Source: Zongyangia hominis
GTDB lineage: Bacteria; Bacillota; Clostridia; Oscillospirales; Ruminococcaceae
NCBI RefSeq assembly: GCF_014385095.1
Contig: NZ_JACRTC010000001.1
Location: 62,001 to 126,000 of the forward strand
Direction: 5' to 3'
Length of the DNA: 64,000 nucleotides
Position 1 is the first letter of the stretch. Each line of letters opens with the position of its first letter. Both the position numbers and the translations under genes were made by a program. Below the pieces are notes generated by a model that was not told the DNA's origin, did no database searches, and saw only the letters and a list, made by a program, of their open reading frames with translations. This document shows positions 16,060 to 26,053 of this stretch, piece by piece.

Positions 16060-16298
16060 GCATAAATATTTTGTTAAGAAACCAAAAAGAGAGGACTTCC
16101 TTCCTGTTTTTGTGCTATAATTACCGCAAGCAGGCGGTCACGGCACTGCGGCGGGGGAGATCCTCCGGCCTAGCCGGCCCATGGCCTGTATCCTTTGCGC
16201 AGGCGCGCTTCCGGATGGGGGTGGAAGACGGCGCGAGGGAGCATCCTTGACTCAGATTGTCGTGCCCCACCACGGGCACAGGGAAAGGAAGGAAACCT

Positions 16299-17945
16299 TT
16301 GAAGAAAAAAGTAATCGTTTACGGCGTGATCACCCTACTCATCGGGCTGTATGTTTTTATCCAGGCGCCGGTGCTCAACCCTCTCTATTTTGATGGGGCC
16401 TTTTTCTACTGCGCGGTGATCACCATTTACATTCTGGCGGCCGCCGTGCTCAAATTCAGCAAGATCACGGTGGAAAAACCCTCGCAGGAGCGGCCTCTCA
16501 ACGTGGTCCCCAAACTCAACTTCCCCAAGAAGGTCATCTTCATCGCGGCGGCCCCCTGGGTGCTGCTCATCCTCTGTTCCATTGCCTCCTCCGTCCTCTT
16601 TAACGTCTCGGCCTTCCGGGACCAGCTGGGCGAGCCGGAGACCCGTGTCTTTGAATCGGACATGCAAGCGGTGGACACCAGACAGATCCCCATTGTGGAC
16701 GTGGAGCTGGCCGCAAAGCTGGCCGACAAGAAGCTGGGCGAGCGTCCCGCCTTGGGCAGCCAGGTGGTCTTGGGCGAACCCACCATCCAGATGGTGGACG
16801 GGAAGCTGGTATGGGTCGTGCCTTTGCAGCACTCCGGCTTCTTTAAATGGATTACAAACTTGGACGGCACGCCGGGCTATATCGTGGTTTCGGCTACCAA
16901 CATGACCGACGTCCAATATGTGGAGGGCCACAAGATCAAATATCAGCCCAGCGCGTTCCTGCTTCAAAATTTGCACCGGTATCTGCGCTTTCACTCCGCA
17001 CTCTTTACCGGTATCACCGACTATTCCTTTGAGCTCAATGACGACGGCGTTCCCTACTGGGTGGCGACCACCTACCGCAACCGGCGGTTCTTCAGCCTCC
17101 CCGAAGCCACCGGCGTCATCCTCCTCAACGCCACCACCGGCGAAGCTACACAGTATGCCATCGACGACGTCCCCGAATGGGTGGACCGCGTCCAGCCCGA
17201 GGACTTCGTCACCACCCAGATCAACAACAAGGGCGAGTATGTCCACGGCATTTTTAACTTCGCCAACAAGGACAAATACCGCACCTCCGAGGGACATATC
17301 ATCGTCTACAACGAGGGCAAATGCTACCTCTTCACAGGACTGACCAGCGTCGGCGGCGACGACAGCGCCATCGGCTTTATTATGGTGGACATGGTCACCA
17401 AGGAATCCCACCTTTACCAGATGGCCGGCGCCACAGAGAAGGCGGCCCAGCAGTCGGCAGAGGGCAAGGTGCAGCATTTGGCCTATAAGGCCTCCTTCCC
17501 GCTAATTATCAACGTGGAGGGACAGCCCACCTACTTTATGACCCTCAAAGATAACGCCGGCCTTGTCAAGCAGTACGCCATGGTCAACGTCAGCGACTAC
17601 TCGGTGGTGGGCGTGGGCGAGACCATCAGTGCCACGGTGAAAAACTATGAGCAGACCCTGCGCAATTCCAGCGGCTCGGCCAGCTTCGACAATACCGCAG
17701 AAAAGGAGGAGCTCACCGGTAAGGTGCTGCGCATCGCCTCCGAATTCGACGGCAGCTCCACCGTCTACAAGATCATCCTGGAGGAGCATGCCAACATGAT
17801 TTTCTTGGTACCCGCAGACCTGAGCAATGAGCTGGCCCTCACGAGAGAAGGGGACGGCGTCAGCATCGAGTACGCTAAAGGGGAAGAGGAAGGCGGCATT
17901 TATACCGCGCTCTCCTTTGATAACACTGAATTCCGCCAGTCATAA
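16299..17945 (+). CDS. Membrane-anchored protein of unknown function with a large extracytoplasmic domain
   Basis: A 548-residue protein with three hydrophobic helices near the N-terminus (about 5-20, 30-50 and 82-103), then about 440 residues predicted outside the membrane. The soluble part has repeated patterns of the type WVVPLQHSGFFKW, YWVATTYRN and GVILLNATTGEATQYAIDDVPEWVDRV. These resemble PepSY-like units in which a short strand is followed by a residue count on substrate. A small beta domain at the end (about 460-545) resembles an OB-type fold. Similar proteins occur in other Clostridia, often labelled only as Tat-signal or hypothetical proteins. TTG start at 16299 after GGAAAGGAAGG. 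Function unknown. Confidence 0.7.
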   Translation: MKKKVIVYGVITLLIGLYVFIQAPVLNPLYFDGAFFYCAVITIYILAAAVLKFSKITVEKPSQERPLNVVPKLNFPKKVIFIAAAPWVLLILCSIASSVLFNVSAFRDQLGEPETRVFESDMQAVDTRQIPIVDVELAAKLADKKLGERPALGSQVVLGEPTIQMVDGKLVWVVPLQHSGFFKWITNLDGTPGYIVVSATNMTDVQYVEGHKIKYQPSAFLLQNLHRYLRFHSALFTGITDYSFELNDDGVPYWVATTYRNRRFFSLPEATGVILLNATTGEATQYAIDDVPEWVDRVQPEDFVTTQINNKGEYVHGIFNFANKDKYRTSEGHIIVYNEGKCYLFTGLTSVGGDDSAIGFIMVDMVTKESHLYQMAGATEKAAQQSAEGKVQHLAYKASFPLIINVEGQPTYFMTLKDNAGLVKQYAMVNVSDYSVVGVGETISATVKNYEQTLRNSSGSASFDNTAEKEELTGKVLRIASEFDGSSTVYKIILEEHANMIFLVPADLSNELALTREGDGVSIEYAKGEEEGGIYTALSFDNTEFRQS

Positions 17946-17953
17946 GAGCATAG

Positions 17954-17990
17954 AAAGAGGGACACGCAAACGGCGTGTCCCTCTTTTTTT
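17954..17990 (+). terminator. Terminator of the membrane-anchored protein gene
   Basis: A perfect 14-bp stem (17954-17967 with 17973-17986) with a five-base loop and a run of T residues. Confidence 0.88.
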
Positions 17991-18162
17991 ACGTCCGGCC
18001 CGAAAGTCACAACAGCATGAATAAAAATACATATCGTGACTATTTTGTGACCAGAGATCAATGGGAAAGAAAAAAGAGGAAACACGAGAAAACACGAGTT
18101 TTTACACAATTTGACAAATATGACGAAAATGTAGAAAAACCCATGTTTTTTTCCTACTTTCC

Positions 18163-18198
18163 TTGATTTTTTTGCATAAAACCGGTATAAATATAATG
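18163..18198 (+). promoter_or_regulatory. Promoter of the NRPS operon
   Basis: TTGATT (18163-18168) and TATAAA (18186-18191) are spaced by 17 bases in a markedly AT-rich stretch (18000-18268). A second TATAAT overlaps at 18193-18198. The GTG start of the NRPS is about 70 bases downstream. No other gene is supported in the 323-base gap. Confidence 0.6.
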
Positions 18199-18268
18199 AG
18201 AACTGTAAGACAACTTTTGGTAATTGACGTAATAGTTTCCGTATCTTTGAAAAAAGGATGGCACTTTT

Positions 18269-21200
18269 GTGACTAAACTGTATAAGCAAGGCGATGGTTT
18301 TGCACTATCCATGAGCCAGAGAAACATCTGGGATTTGGAATGCGCTTACCCGGAAACCTCAATGAACAATATCAGTACCACGATTCGCATTGAAGGACGA
18401 GTCGACTTTGTTGTCCTACAAAAAAGTATCCAATTGGCCCTTCAAAGGGACCCCTCCCTGCGCACCCGGCTCTTTGTCCGGGATGGGGAGCCCATGCAGT
18501 ATCACGCCCCGTTTGAGGCCGAGTCCTTCCCCGTCTACGATTTTTCCCGGACCAGCGCCGAGGGCATTGAGAACTGGGAAAACGCTGTCACCCGGGAGCT
18601 CATCCCTCTGACGGGGGGACCGCTCTACCGCTTTGTCCTCTTTCGCAGGGGAGAGCATGAGGGCGGGCTGCTTATCAAAATCCACCACATCATCTCGGAC
18701 GGCTGGTCCCAGGTGCTTCTCTGCAACCGCATCGCTCAGACTTATTTGGAGCTTCTTTCAGGGAATGAGCCGACCATAGAGGAGAGCCCCAGCTACCGTC
18801 TGCACGTGGAAGAGGAGCAAAGTTATCTCGCTTCGGGGGCGTACCGGCGGGATTTGGCCTATTGGGAGGGGATGACCAAGGAGGCGGGGGAGCCGTCGGT
18901 CATCAAGAGCGTGCCCAGCGCGGCGGTGAGCCCGGTGGGCTACCGGGCGAGCTTTCAGCTGCCGGAAGTCCTCAACCACGCCATCTATTCCTTTTGCTTA
19001 CAAAACCGGGTGGCCCCCTTCGCCGTCTTTTATATGGCCCTGGCCATCTATTTTAAACGCATCGGCGGGGCCGACCGCTTCACCATCGGCGTCCCCATCT
19101 TCAATCGGACCAGCTTCCTCATGAAGCAGATGACCGGCATGTTTGTCAGCACCCTGCCGTTTTTTAACGACATCAGCGAGGAGTGGAGTCTCGCCCAGTT
19201 TAATGAGCGTCTGGCCGAGTCCTGGTATGAGCTATTGCGCCACCAGCGCTTCCCCTTCTCCCACATCAGCCGTCTGATGGAAGAACAGGGGCGGCTTTTC
19301 GACATTGTGCTCTCCTATCAAGACAGCAAAATCTATGAGAGCAAGGACGCGTCGGTCCTCTTTTCCGGCCGGTGGCATTACAGCGGCTATCAGGCCGAAC
19401 AGCTCTGCATCCATCTGAGCAACATGGAAAACCACCGCCGCTATGCGGTGGATTACGACTATCTGACCCAGTTTTTTTCCCGGCAGGAAATCGAAGGGCT
19501 GCACCACCGGCTGATGAACATCCTCTCCGAGGCCCTGGCATTGCCGGACAAGCCCCTGCGCTCCCTGTCGGTCCTCAGTGCCCAGGAGCTCGAGCAGGTG
19601 GTCTATGGTTTTAACCAGACCGCCCGGCCCGTCCATGAAAAGAGTCTGGCCGGGCGCTTTGCCCAGGTGGTGCGGGAGCATCCGGCCCGGGCGGCGGTCA
19701 TCTGTGGCGGGGTGCGGACCACCTATGGGGAACTCGATGGGACGGCCCGGCGGGTCTGCGCCGCCATCCGGCAGTCCGCTGCCGCGAAAAACGGCTTGGC
19801 CGCCGTCCTCCTGCCCCGGGAATGCGCGCTCTTCGCAGCCTTGGCGGGCATCATGGAGGCGGGATGGGCCCATCTCCTCCTTTCCCCCGACTTGCCGAGT
19901 AAGCGCATCGAGGAACTCATCATTCAGAGCGGGGCGGAAGTGCTCATCACCGAAGAGCGGGTGCTCCGGCAGTGCGGGGCGCTCAGTACCGGGATGCCCG
20001 TCGTGGAGATGGACCATCTGCCCGAGGCGGGGGAAGAGCCGGTGGAGGAGGGGGACCCAAACGCGCTTGCCTATGTGGTCTACACCTCCGGTTCCACCGG
20101 CACGCCCAAAGGGGTGGAAATTAGCCAAGGGAGTCTCCTCAACCTGGTCACGGCCATGGAGGGCGTTTACGGCAAGGGGGCGGTGCTGTCGGTATGCAGC
20201 ATCGGCTTCGACGCCTTTTTGCTTGAAAGCGCGGTGGCGCTTCTCAATGCCCGGACCATTGTCCTGCCCTCCGACGAGGATTTGGAGTCCCCGGCGGCCC
20301 TGGCGGGGCTCATCACCGGCTACGCGGTGGGCTTTCTCTCCCTCACACCGTCCCGGCTTTCGGCCTTTCTCAAAAATTCCGCTTTCCTTTCCGCCATGCG
20401 GGGGATGGAGAGCGTTGTCTGCGGCGGGGAGCCCTTCCCCGGGGAATTGCTCGGGCGATTACAAGCGAGCAGCAACGCCCGCATCTATAATCAATACGGC
20501 CCCTCCGAAACCACGGTGGGAGTCAGCCTCAAGCTCCTCAATCGGGCCCCCGCCATCACCGCCGGAGCGCCCATGCAAAACTGTCGCCTCTATGTCCTCG
20601 ACCGCTGGATGAATCCGCTGCCGGTGGGGGTGGCGGGTGATCTCTACATCGGCGGCGTCTGCGTGGGAAAGGGTTACCGCGCCGCGCCGGAACTGACAGA
20701 AGCGTCCTTTCTCCCCAGTCCCTTTGAGGCAGGGGAAAGGATCTACCGCACCGGCGACACGGCCTTGTGGAACGAGGCGGGTGAAATTGTGCTGGCGGGG
20801 AGAAGCGACCGGCAGGTGAAGCTGCGGGGGGTGCGCATCGAGCCCCAGGAGATCGCCGCGGCGCTCCAAAGCCATCCCCTCGTCCGGGCGGCGGCCGTCC
20901 GGGTCTGGAAAGAAGAAACGGGCAGCTTCTTGGCCGCCTACTACACGGCGGAAAGGGAGCTGCCGGAGGGGGAAGTGCTCTCCTTCCTGGCGGACTTTTT
21001 GCCCCGGACCATGCTGCCCAGTTTTGCTGTCTATCTGGAGCGCCTGCCCATGACGCCAAACGGAAAGGTGGACGAAAGTGGTCTGCCCTTCCCCAACGCC
21101 ATGGACGGCGGCCCGGAAGCACCCCAAAACACCTGGGAAGAATTGGTGCTGGACGTCTTCCGCCGGGTGTTAGAGCGCCCCGACATGGCGGTGGAGGGGG

Positions 21201-24200
21201 ACTACTTCCTCCACGGGGGCAATTCCCTCAACGCCATGGAGGTTATCGGCGAGATCGAGGAACGCTGTGGCCGGCGGCTCAGGGTGGCGGAACTCTACGC
21301 CTGCCGCACGGCCCGCCGTCTGGCGGAGCATCTGGCCCCCCAGGCCGCCGCGCCTTCCCTCCCGCGGCTCCTGCCCGCGCCGGAGATGGAGGATTACCCC
21401 TTAAGCCCCATGCAGGAAAGCTTATATGTCCAGTCCCATCTGGACCCCACGGGCCTTGCCTACCACATGGCGGGGGCCTTCCGTCTGTGGAGTAGTCCGG
21501 ACCTGCCCCGTTTGGAGGAGGCCTTCCGGAAGCTCATCGAAGAAAATAAGCTGTTGCGCACCCAATTTGTGCAGGGTCCGGGCGGCGTGTCCGCCAGGGT
21601 CCGCGAGAGCGCTCCCTTTTCCCTCCCCGTTTTGACGGGAGCGGATTTTGAAGAAGTGTGCGGCCAGTTTTTGCGCCCCTTCGATTTGTCGAAGGCCCCG
21701 CTTTTGCGGGCGGCGGTCTGGGAGGAAGCGGAGGACCGTTGGGTTTTGCTCCTCGACACCCACCACATGATCGGCGACGGCCTGGGCACCCCGGTGGTCA
21801 TGGAGCGCCTCGACGCCCTTTACCGGGGCCTTTCTCCCGAGGCGCCAAGTCTTACCTATCTCGACTATGCTTACGATATATCTAAGCGCGGCGGCGGGGA
21901 GGGGGAGGATCTCTCCTACTGGAAATCGCTCCTCACCCCGCTGCCCGAGCCGCTGGAGCTGCCCACCGATTTCCCCCGGCCCCATATCTTCGACTTTCGC
22001 GGGGACATCTGTCGCTTCGCCCTTTCCGCCGAGTTAAGCCGAGCCTGCGACGGGCTGTGCGAGAAGGCGGGCGTCTCGTCCTTCGTGCTCTTTGCCGCCG
22101 CCATCGGCATCCTTTTGATGCATATCTCCGGCAAAGAGGACTTCGTCCTCGGCGTCCCGGTGTCCCGCAGACAGCGCCCGGAGCTTAAAAAAATGCTGGG
22201 CCCCCTCATCGGGACCCTGCCGCTGCGCCTTTCGCCCCGGCGGAAGGAAGGGGTGCGGGCGTATCTCGACCGGTTGCGGGAGACGGTGGCGGAAATGCTC
22301 GACCACCAAGAGACTACCCTCGAAGAGATCCTCTCCCAGCTCGCCCTGCCGCGAAGCCTGTCCCAGACGCCGCTTTATCAGGTGATGTTCTCCCAGCGTC
22401 CGGTGGAGCAAAACGCCTTCACGTTGGACGGGGAGAGGATGGACTACCTTCCCATTCCCACCAAGACCGCCAAGATGGACCTCAATTTCGAGGCGGGCAG
22501 GGAAGGGGACCACTATGAATTTTCCCTGGAGTATGCCTCCAGTTTGTTTACCGGGGACACCGCCCGGTTTTATACCCGCTGTCTGGAAGCGGTTCTGCGC
22601 TCCCTGACGGAGAATCCTGAGCAAAAGGTGGGGGAGGTCTGCGCCCTTTCGGTGCGCGACCGCATCGCCCTCATCGACACCCCCAATCATCTCTTTACCC
22701 CCTATCTCAACCAGCCCATCCAGGGGCTCTGCGGCAACGAAATCGCCCTGCACCCCGATGCGCCTGCGGTCATCTTCCACGGCCGGGTCACCACCTACCG
22801 GCAGTTGGGGGAGCGGGCCAACCAGATGGCCCACGCCCTCACCCGAGCCGGGGCCAAGCCCGGGGACTGTGTCGGATTGGCCCTGCGCCGTACCCCCGAC
22901 CTCATCGCGGGGATGCTGGGCATCCTTAAAGCGGGCTGCGCCTATGTGCCGCTGCTGTCCTCCTTCCCGGAGGAGCGGCTGCGCAGCATGATGGAGACAG
23001 GCCGGGTCCATTTGTGCCTATGCGACAAGGAGACCGCCTCCATCCTGCCCGAAGCCCTGCCCTGTCAAAAGGTGGTGGCACAGGACAACCTTCCCACCCG
23101 GTTTCTGGATGTGCCGGTCAAGGGCGGCGACATCATCCACGTCCTCTTCACCTCCGGTTCCACCGGCAGCCCCAAGGGGGTTATGCTCAAACACAGCTCC
23201 ATCTCCAACCTTTTTGAAGTCATGCGCCGGATGATGGACCCGGTGGAGGGGCCCCTCCTTTGCACCACCAACCTGATCTTCGACACCTTTATCAGCGAGA
23301 CCCTCTACCCCCTGGCCATGGGTAAGACTATCGTCTTGGCCGACGAGGAGGAAATGCTCCTGCCCTTCCAGATGGCCCGCCTCATGGAGGAAACGGGGGT
23401 GGAAATGATGCAGTTTACCCCCTCCCGGCTTCAGATGTGTATGGCGAGCGACGATTTCCGCCGGGCGGCCGGGCGGCTCAAATTCACCATCGTCTGCGGC
23501 GAGGTGCTTCCTCCTGCCCTGGTGGAGCAGTTTAAAGCCGTCTGCCCCGGCCGGCTGGTGACCATGTACGGGCCCACCGAGGTCACCGTCTATATGACCA
23601 CCACCGAGGTTTTCCCCGGGGAGCCCATCACCTTGGGCAGACCCATGCAGAACTGCCGGGTTTATGTCCTGGACGAGGAGCGCAGACCGGTACTGCCCAC
23701 TGCCGCCGGAGAAATTTATGTGGCGGGGGAATGCGTGTCTGCGGGCTATATCTCCCGGCCCGATCTGACGGAAAAGACCTTCCTCCCCGACCCGTTTTTC
23801 CCCGGGGAGATCATGTATCAGACCGGCGACCGCGGCAGGCTCCGCCTGGACGGCTCCTACGACTTTTTGGGCCGCAAGGACGCCCAAGTCAAGCTCAACG
23901 GCCAGCGGGTGGAGCTCGACGAGATCACCGGCGCCATCCTGGCTACCGGCCTTGCGGAACAGGCGGCTACCCTGCCTCTGTCGGGGCCGGGGGGCTCCAT
24001 GGAGCTTTGCGCCTTTTACCTGCCCCGGCAGGGGCGGGAGGCGGGGCCCAAAGAACTGCGCGCTTGTCTGGCAAAGACCCTGCCCGCCTATATGATTCCC
24101 TCCAGCCTCCGTCCGCTGGCCCAAATGCCCTACACTCCCACCGGCAAAATTGACCGCCAGACGCTTCTTGCCATGGCGCGAGAGGGCGGGACAGCGCCGG

Positions 24201-26026
24201 GAAGCGGGGAAAGCCCTCTCCCGGCGGCGGAGGAAGTGTCCGATGCGGCATCGCCCCGCCTGACTTGGCGGGAGGTGCCAGAAAAGGAGGCCACATCGGG
24301 CCCCATCCCCTCCTGGCAGCCGGAGGAAATGGCGGCGGAGACGTCAGATTTGGCTGATTTATCTTCCATCCGCCTTGGCGTCGGGACCGGCGCGAAAGAG
24401 ATAAAAGCGCCCGCCCCGCCCACAGTGAGCGGGCCGCCCGCTTCCGCGCCCAAGGATGCCGCGGAGTCGGAAAGGCCGCCCGCTTCCAGGACCGTGGAAA
24501 CCGCACAAGCGCTTACAAGGGGAAGCGCCTCCGCGCCCGACTTTTTTGGCTGCGAGACGTCTGCACCCAGCCGCGCGGCGGCCTCCCAAACGTGCGCTAA
24601 GGTACCAGCGGAGCATTTGCTCCCGCCGGATGAAAAACTCGCGGCCGCACCGCCCACAGCGGTGACGGGATATGATATTCTAACGATTTGGAAGGGGATT
24701 TTGGGGCGGGATAATCTCTCCCCGGAGCGCTCCTTCTTCGAGCAGGGGGGTACCTCCCTGGCGGCGCTGAACGCTTTGAGCCAGTATTATAACCACCGCT
24801 GGGAGATGAGCTTGGCCCAGTTTTATGAGCATCCCACCGCCTGTGCGCAGGCGCAGCTTCTCTCCCCCCAAGGGGAGGGAGAAAATACGGCGGCTTACAG
24901 GGAGGAAATCCCGCTACCTCGAAAGGTACCCCTATTGCCCTATCACCCGCTTCGGCCTAGCCGCACCGTGCTTCTCACCGGCGGCACCGGATTTTTCGGG
25001 GTGCACCTGCTGCGCTCCCTGCTGGACGCCGGCGTTTCCCTCATCGTATGCCTGACCAGAGACGGGGAGAAACGGCGGCTTGTAGACGTGCTGGCCTGGT
25101 ATTTCGGCAGCGGCTGGGCCGCCAGCGCGGCGGGCCGGATCGAGACAATGGCGGGGGATGTGCGCGAGGAGCGCCTGGGGCTGAGCGAAGAAGCCTACCG
25201 GGACTTAGCGGAGAAGATCGACGCCATCTACCACTGCGCCGCCGATGTCCGCCACTACATGGCGGCGGAGGAAGAGGCGCTGGAAACGAATATCACCGGC
25301 ACCCAAGTGGCGCTGGATTTGGCCCGCAGGACGGGCGTGCCGCTGCACTACATGTCCACCACTAGTATCAGCGGCGAGTATCTCACCGAAGCGCCGGAAA
25401 AAGCGGTGGAGTTTACCGAAAACGATTTTGCCATCGGGCAAAACTGGCGGGAAAACGTCTATCTGCGGACCAAGTTTCTGGCGGAAGCCAAGGTCATCCA
25501 GGCCATCGGGGAAGGGGTTCAGGCGAGAATTTACCGCCTGGGGCGTCTGGTAGGGCGGATGAGCGACGGCGTCTTCCAGAGAAATCCGGAACAAAACGCC
25601 TTTTATCTCCTCCTGCGGGGCTTGGGAGCCCTGGGGGTTCTGCCCCAGAGCTTGGCCGGCGCGCCGGTGGATTTGACCCCCGTCGACTACGCCGCCGACG
25701 CGGTGGCGGCGCTGGGGAAAGCGCCCCTGAGCGTCTATCACATCACCCACCCCGCGCCGCCCAACATGGGGGAAGTGGCCGCGGCCGTCTTCCCCGGCAT
25801 CCAAACCGTTTCGGACGAGGCGTTTGAGAGCTTCCTTTCCCGGATCCCACCGGGGAAAGAGGAGGCCGTGGGCCCGCTCCTCGACTTTTGGAACCACGTT
25901 AAAAAGCATCCGCCCCAAATACGGCTTTCCAGCGCCCAGACCTTGGAGCAGCTGCAAAAACTGGGGTTTGACCGGCGGATGCCGCCTCCCAGCCGGCTGC
26001 TTTGCGGTTTACACTTTGATTCATGA
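18269..26026 (+). CDS. Dimodular nonribosomal peptide synthetase with terminal reductase (C-A-T-C-A-T-R)
   Basis: A 2585-residue megasynthase that should build an N-acyl dipeptide and release it reductively. Domains: condensation 1 (about 1-440; HHIISDG at 139-145), adenylation 1 (about 460-940; TSGSTGTPKG near 606, YGPSETT near 743), carrier 1 (GGNSL, phosphopantetheine Ser986), condensation 2 (HHMIGDG at 1165-1171), adenylation 2 (about 1500-1968; TSGSTGSPKG near 1628, YGPTEVT near 1767), a disordered A/P/S/E-rich linker (about 1970-2130), carrier 2 (GGTSL, Ser2163), and an NADPH-dependent thioester reductase (GGTGFFG near 2238; catalytic Tyr2398/Lys2402). There is no thioesterase or epimerase. 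The leading condensation domain suits an acyl starter delivered by the free carrier protein downstream. GTG start behind AAGGATGG. Confidence 0.93.
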   Translation: MTKLYKQGDGFALSMSQRNIWDLECAYPETSMNNISTTIRIEGRVDFVVLQKSIQLALQRDPSLRTRLFVRDGEPMQYHAPFEAESFPVYDFSRTSAEGIENWENAVTRELIPLTGGPLYRFVLFRRGEHEGGLLIKIHHIISDGWSQVLLCNRIAQTYLELLSGNEPTIEESPSYRLHVEEEQSYLASGAYRRDLAYWEGMTKEAGEPSVIKSVPSAAVSPVGYRASFQLPEVLNHAIYSFCLQNRVAPFAVFYMALAIYFKRIGGADRFTIGVPIFNRTSFLMKQMTGMFVSTLPFFNDISEEWSLAQFNERLAESWYELLRHQRFPFSHISRLMEEQGRLFDIVLSYQDSKIYESKDASVLFSGRWHYSGYQAEQLCIHLSNMENHRRYAVDYDYLTQFFSRQEIEGLHHRLMNILSEALALPDKPLRSLSVLSAQELEQVVYGFNQTARPVHEKSLAGRFAQVVREHPARAAVICGGVRTTYGELDGTARRVCAAIRQSAAAKNGLAAVLLPRECALFAALAGIMEAGWAHLLLSPDLPSKRIEELIIQSGAEVLITEERVLRQCGALSTGMPVVEMDHLPEAGEEPVEEGDPNALAYVVYTSGSTGTPKGVEISQGSLLNLVTAMEGVYGKGAVLSVCSIGFDAFLLESAVALLNARTIVLPSDEDLESPAALAGLITGYAVGFLSLTPSRLSAFLKNSAFLSAMRGMESVVCGGEPFPGELLGRLQASSNARIYNQYGPSETTVGVSLKLLNRAPAITAGAPMQNCRLYVLDRWMNPLPVGVAGDLYIGGVCVGKGYRAAPELTEASFLPSPFEAGERIYRTGDTALWNEAGEIVLAGRSDRQVKLRGVRIEPQEIAAALQSHPLVRAAAVRVWKEETGSFLAAYYTAERELPEGEVLSFLADFLPRTMLPSFAVYLERLPMTPNGKVDESGLPFPNAMDGGPEAPQNTWEELVLDVFRRVLERPDMAVEGDYFLHGGNSLNAMEVIGEIEERCGRRLRVAELYACRTARRLAEHLAPQAAAPSLPRLLPAPEMEDYPLSPMQESLYVQSHLDPTGLAYHMAGAFRLWSSPDLPRLEEAFRKLIEENKLLRTQFVQGPGGVSARVRESAPFSLPVLTGADFEEVCGQFLRPFDLSKAPLLRAAVWEEAEDRWVLLLDTHHMIGDGLGTPVVMERLDALYRGLSPEAPSLTYLDYAYDISKRGGGEGEDLSYWKSLLTPLPEPLELPTDFPRPHIFDFRGDICRFALSAELSRACDGLCEKAGVSSFVLFAAAIGILLMHISGKEDFVLGVPVSRRQRPELKKMLGPLIGTLPLRLSPRRKEGVRAYLDRLRETVAEMLDHQETTLEEILSQLALPRSLSQTPLYQVMFSQRPVEQNAFTLDGERMDYLPIPTKTAKMDLNFEAGREGDHYEFSLEYASSLFTGDTARFYTRCLEAVLRSLTENPEQKVGEVCALSVRDRIALIDTPNHLFTPYLNQPIQGLCGNEIALHPDAPAVIFHGRVTTYRQLGERANQMAHALTRAGAKPGDCVGLALRRTPDLIAGMLGILKAGCAYVPLLSSFPEERLRSMMETGRVHLCLCDKETASILPEALPCQKVVAQDNLPTRFLDVPVKGGDIIHVLFTSGSTGSPKGVMLKHSSISNLFEVMRRMMDPVEGPLLCTTNLIFDTFISETLYPLAMGKTIVLADEEEMLLPFQMARLMEETGVEMMQFTPSRLQMCMASDDFRRAAGRLKFTIVCGEVLPPALVEQFKAVCPGRLVTMYGPTEVTVYMTTTEVFPGEPITLGRPMQNCRVYVLDEERRPVLPTAAGEIYVAGECVSAGYISRPDLTEKTFLPDPFFPGEIMYQTGDRGRLRLDGSYDFLGRKDAQVKLNGQRVELDEITGAILATGLAEQAATLPLSGPGGSMELCAFYLPRQGREAGPKELRACLAKTLPAYMIPSSLRPLAQMPYTPTGKIDRQTLLAMAREGGTAPGSGESPLPAAEEVSDAASPRLTWREVPEKEATSGPIPSWQPEEMAAETSDLADLSSIRLGVGTGAKEIKAPAPPTVSGPPASAPKDAAESERPPASRTVETAQALTRGSASAPDFFGCETSAPSRAAASQTCAKVPAEHLLPPDEKLAAAPPTAVTGYDILTIWKGILGRDNLSPERSFFEQGGTSLAALNALSQYYNHRWEMSLAQFYEHPTACAQAQLLSPQGEGENTAAYREEIPLPRKVPLLPYHPLRPSRTVLLTGGTGFFGVHLLRSLLDAGVSLIVCLTRDGEKRRLVDVLAWYFGSGWAASAAGRIETMAGDVREERLGLSEEAYRDLAEKIDAIYHCAADVRHYMAAEEEALETNITGTQVALDLARRTGVPLHYMSTTSISGEYLTEAPEKAVEFTENDFAIGQNWRENVYLRTKFLAEAKVIQAIGEGVQARIYRLGRLVGRMSDGVFQRNPEQNAFYLLLRGLGALGVLPQSLAGAPVDLTPVDYAADAVAALGKAPLSVYHITHPAPPNMGEVAAAVFPGIQTVSDEAFESFLSRIPPGKEEAVGPLLDFWNHVKKHPPQIRLSSAQTLEQLQKLGFDRRMPPPSRLLCGLHFDS

Positions 26027-26053
26027 CCCCATGTCAAGGAAAGGATGATCTCT

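Noticed and set aside
17900-18289. A 129-codon minus-strand frame upstream of the NRPS
   Set aside because: It covers a terminator and the NRPS promoter and is biased by AT-rich sequence.
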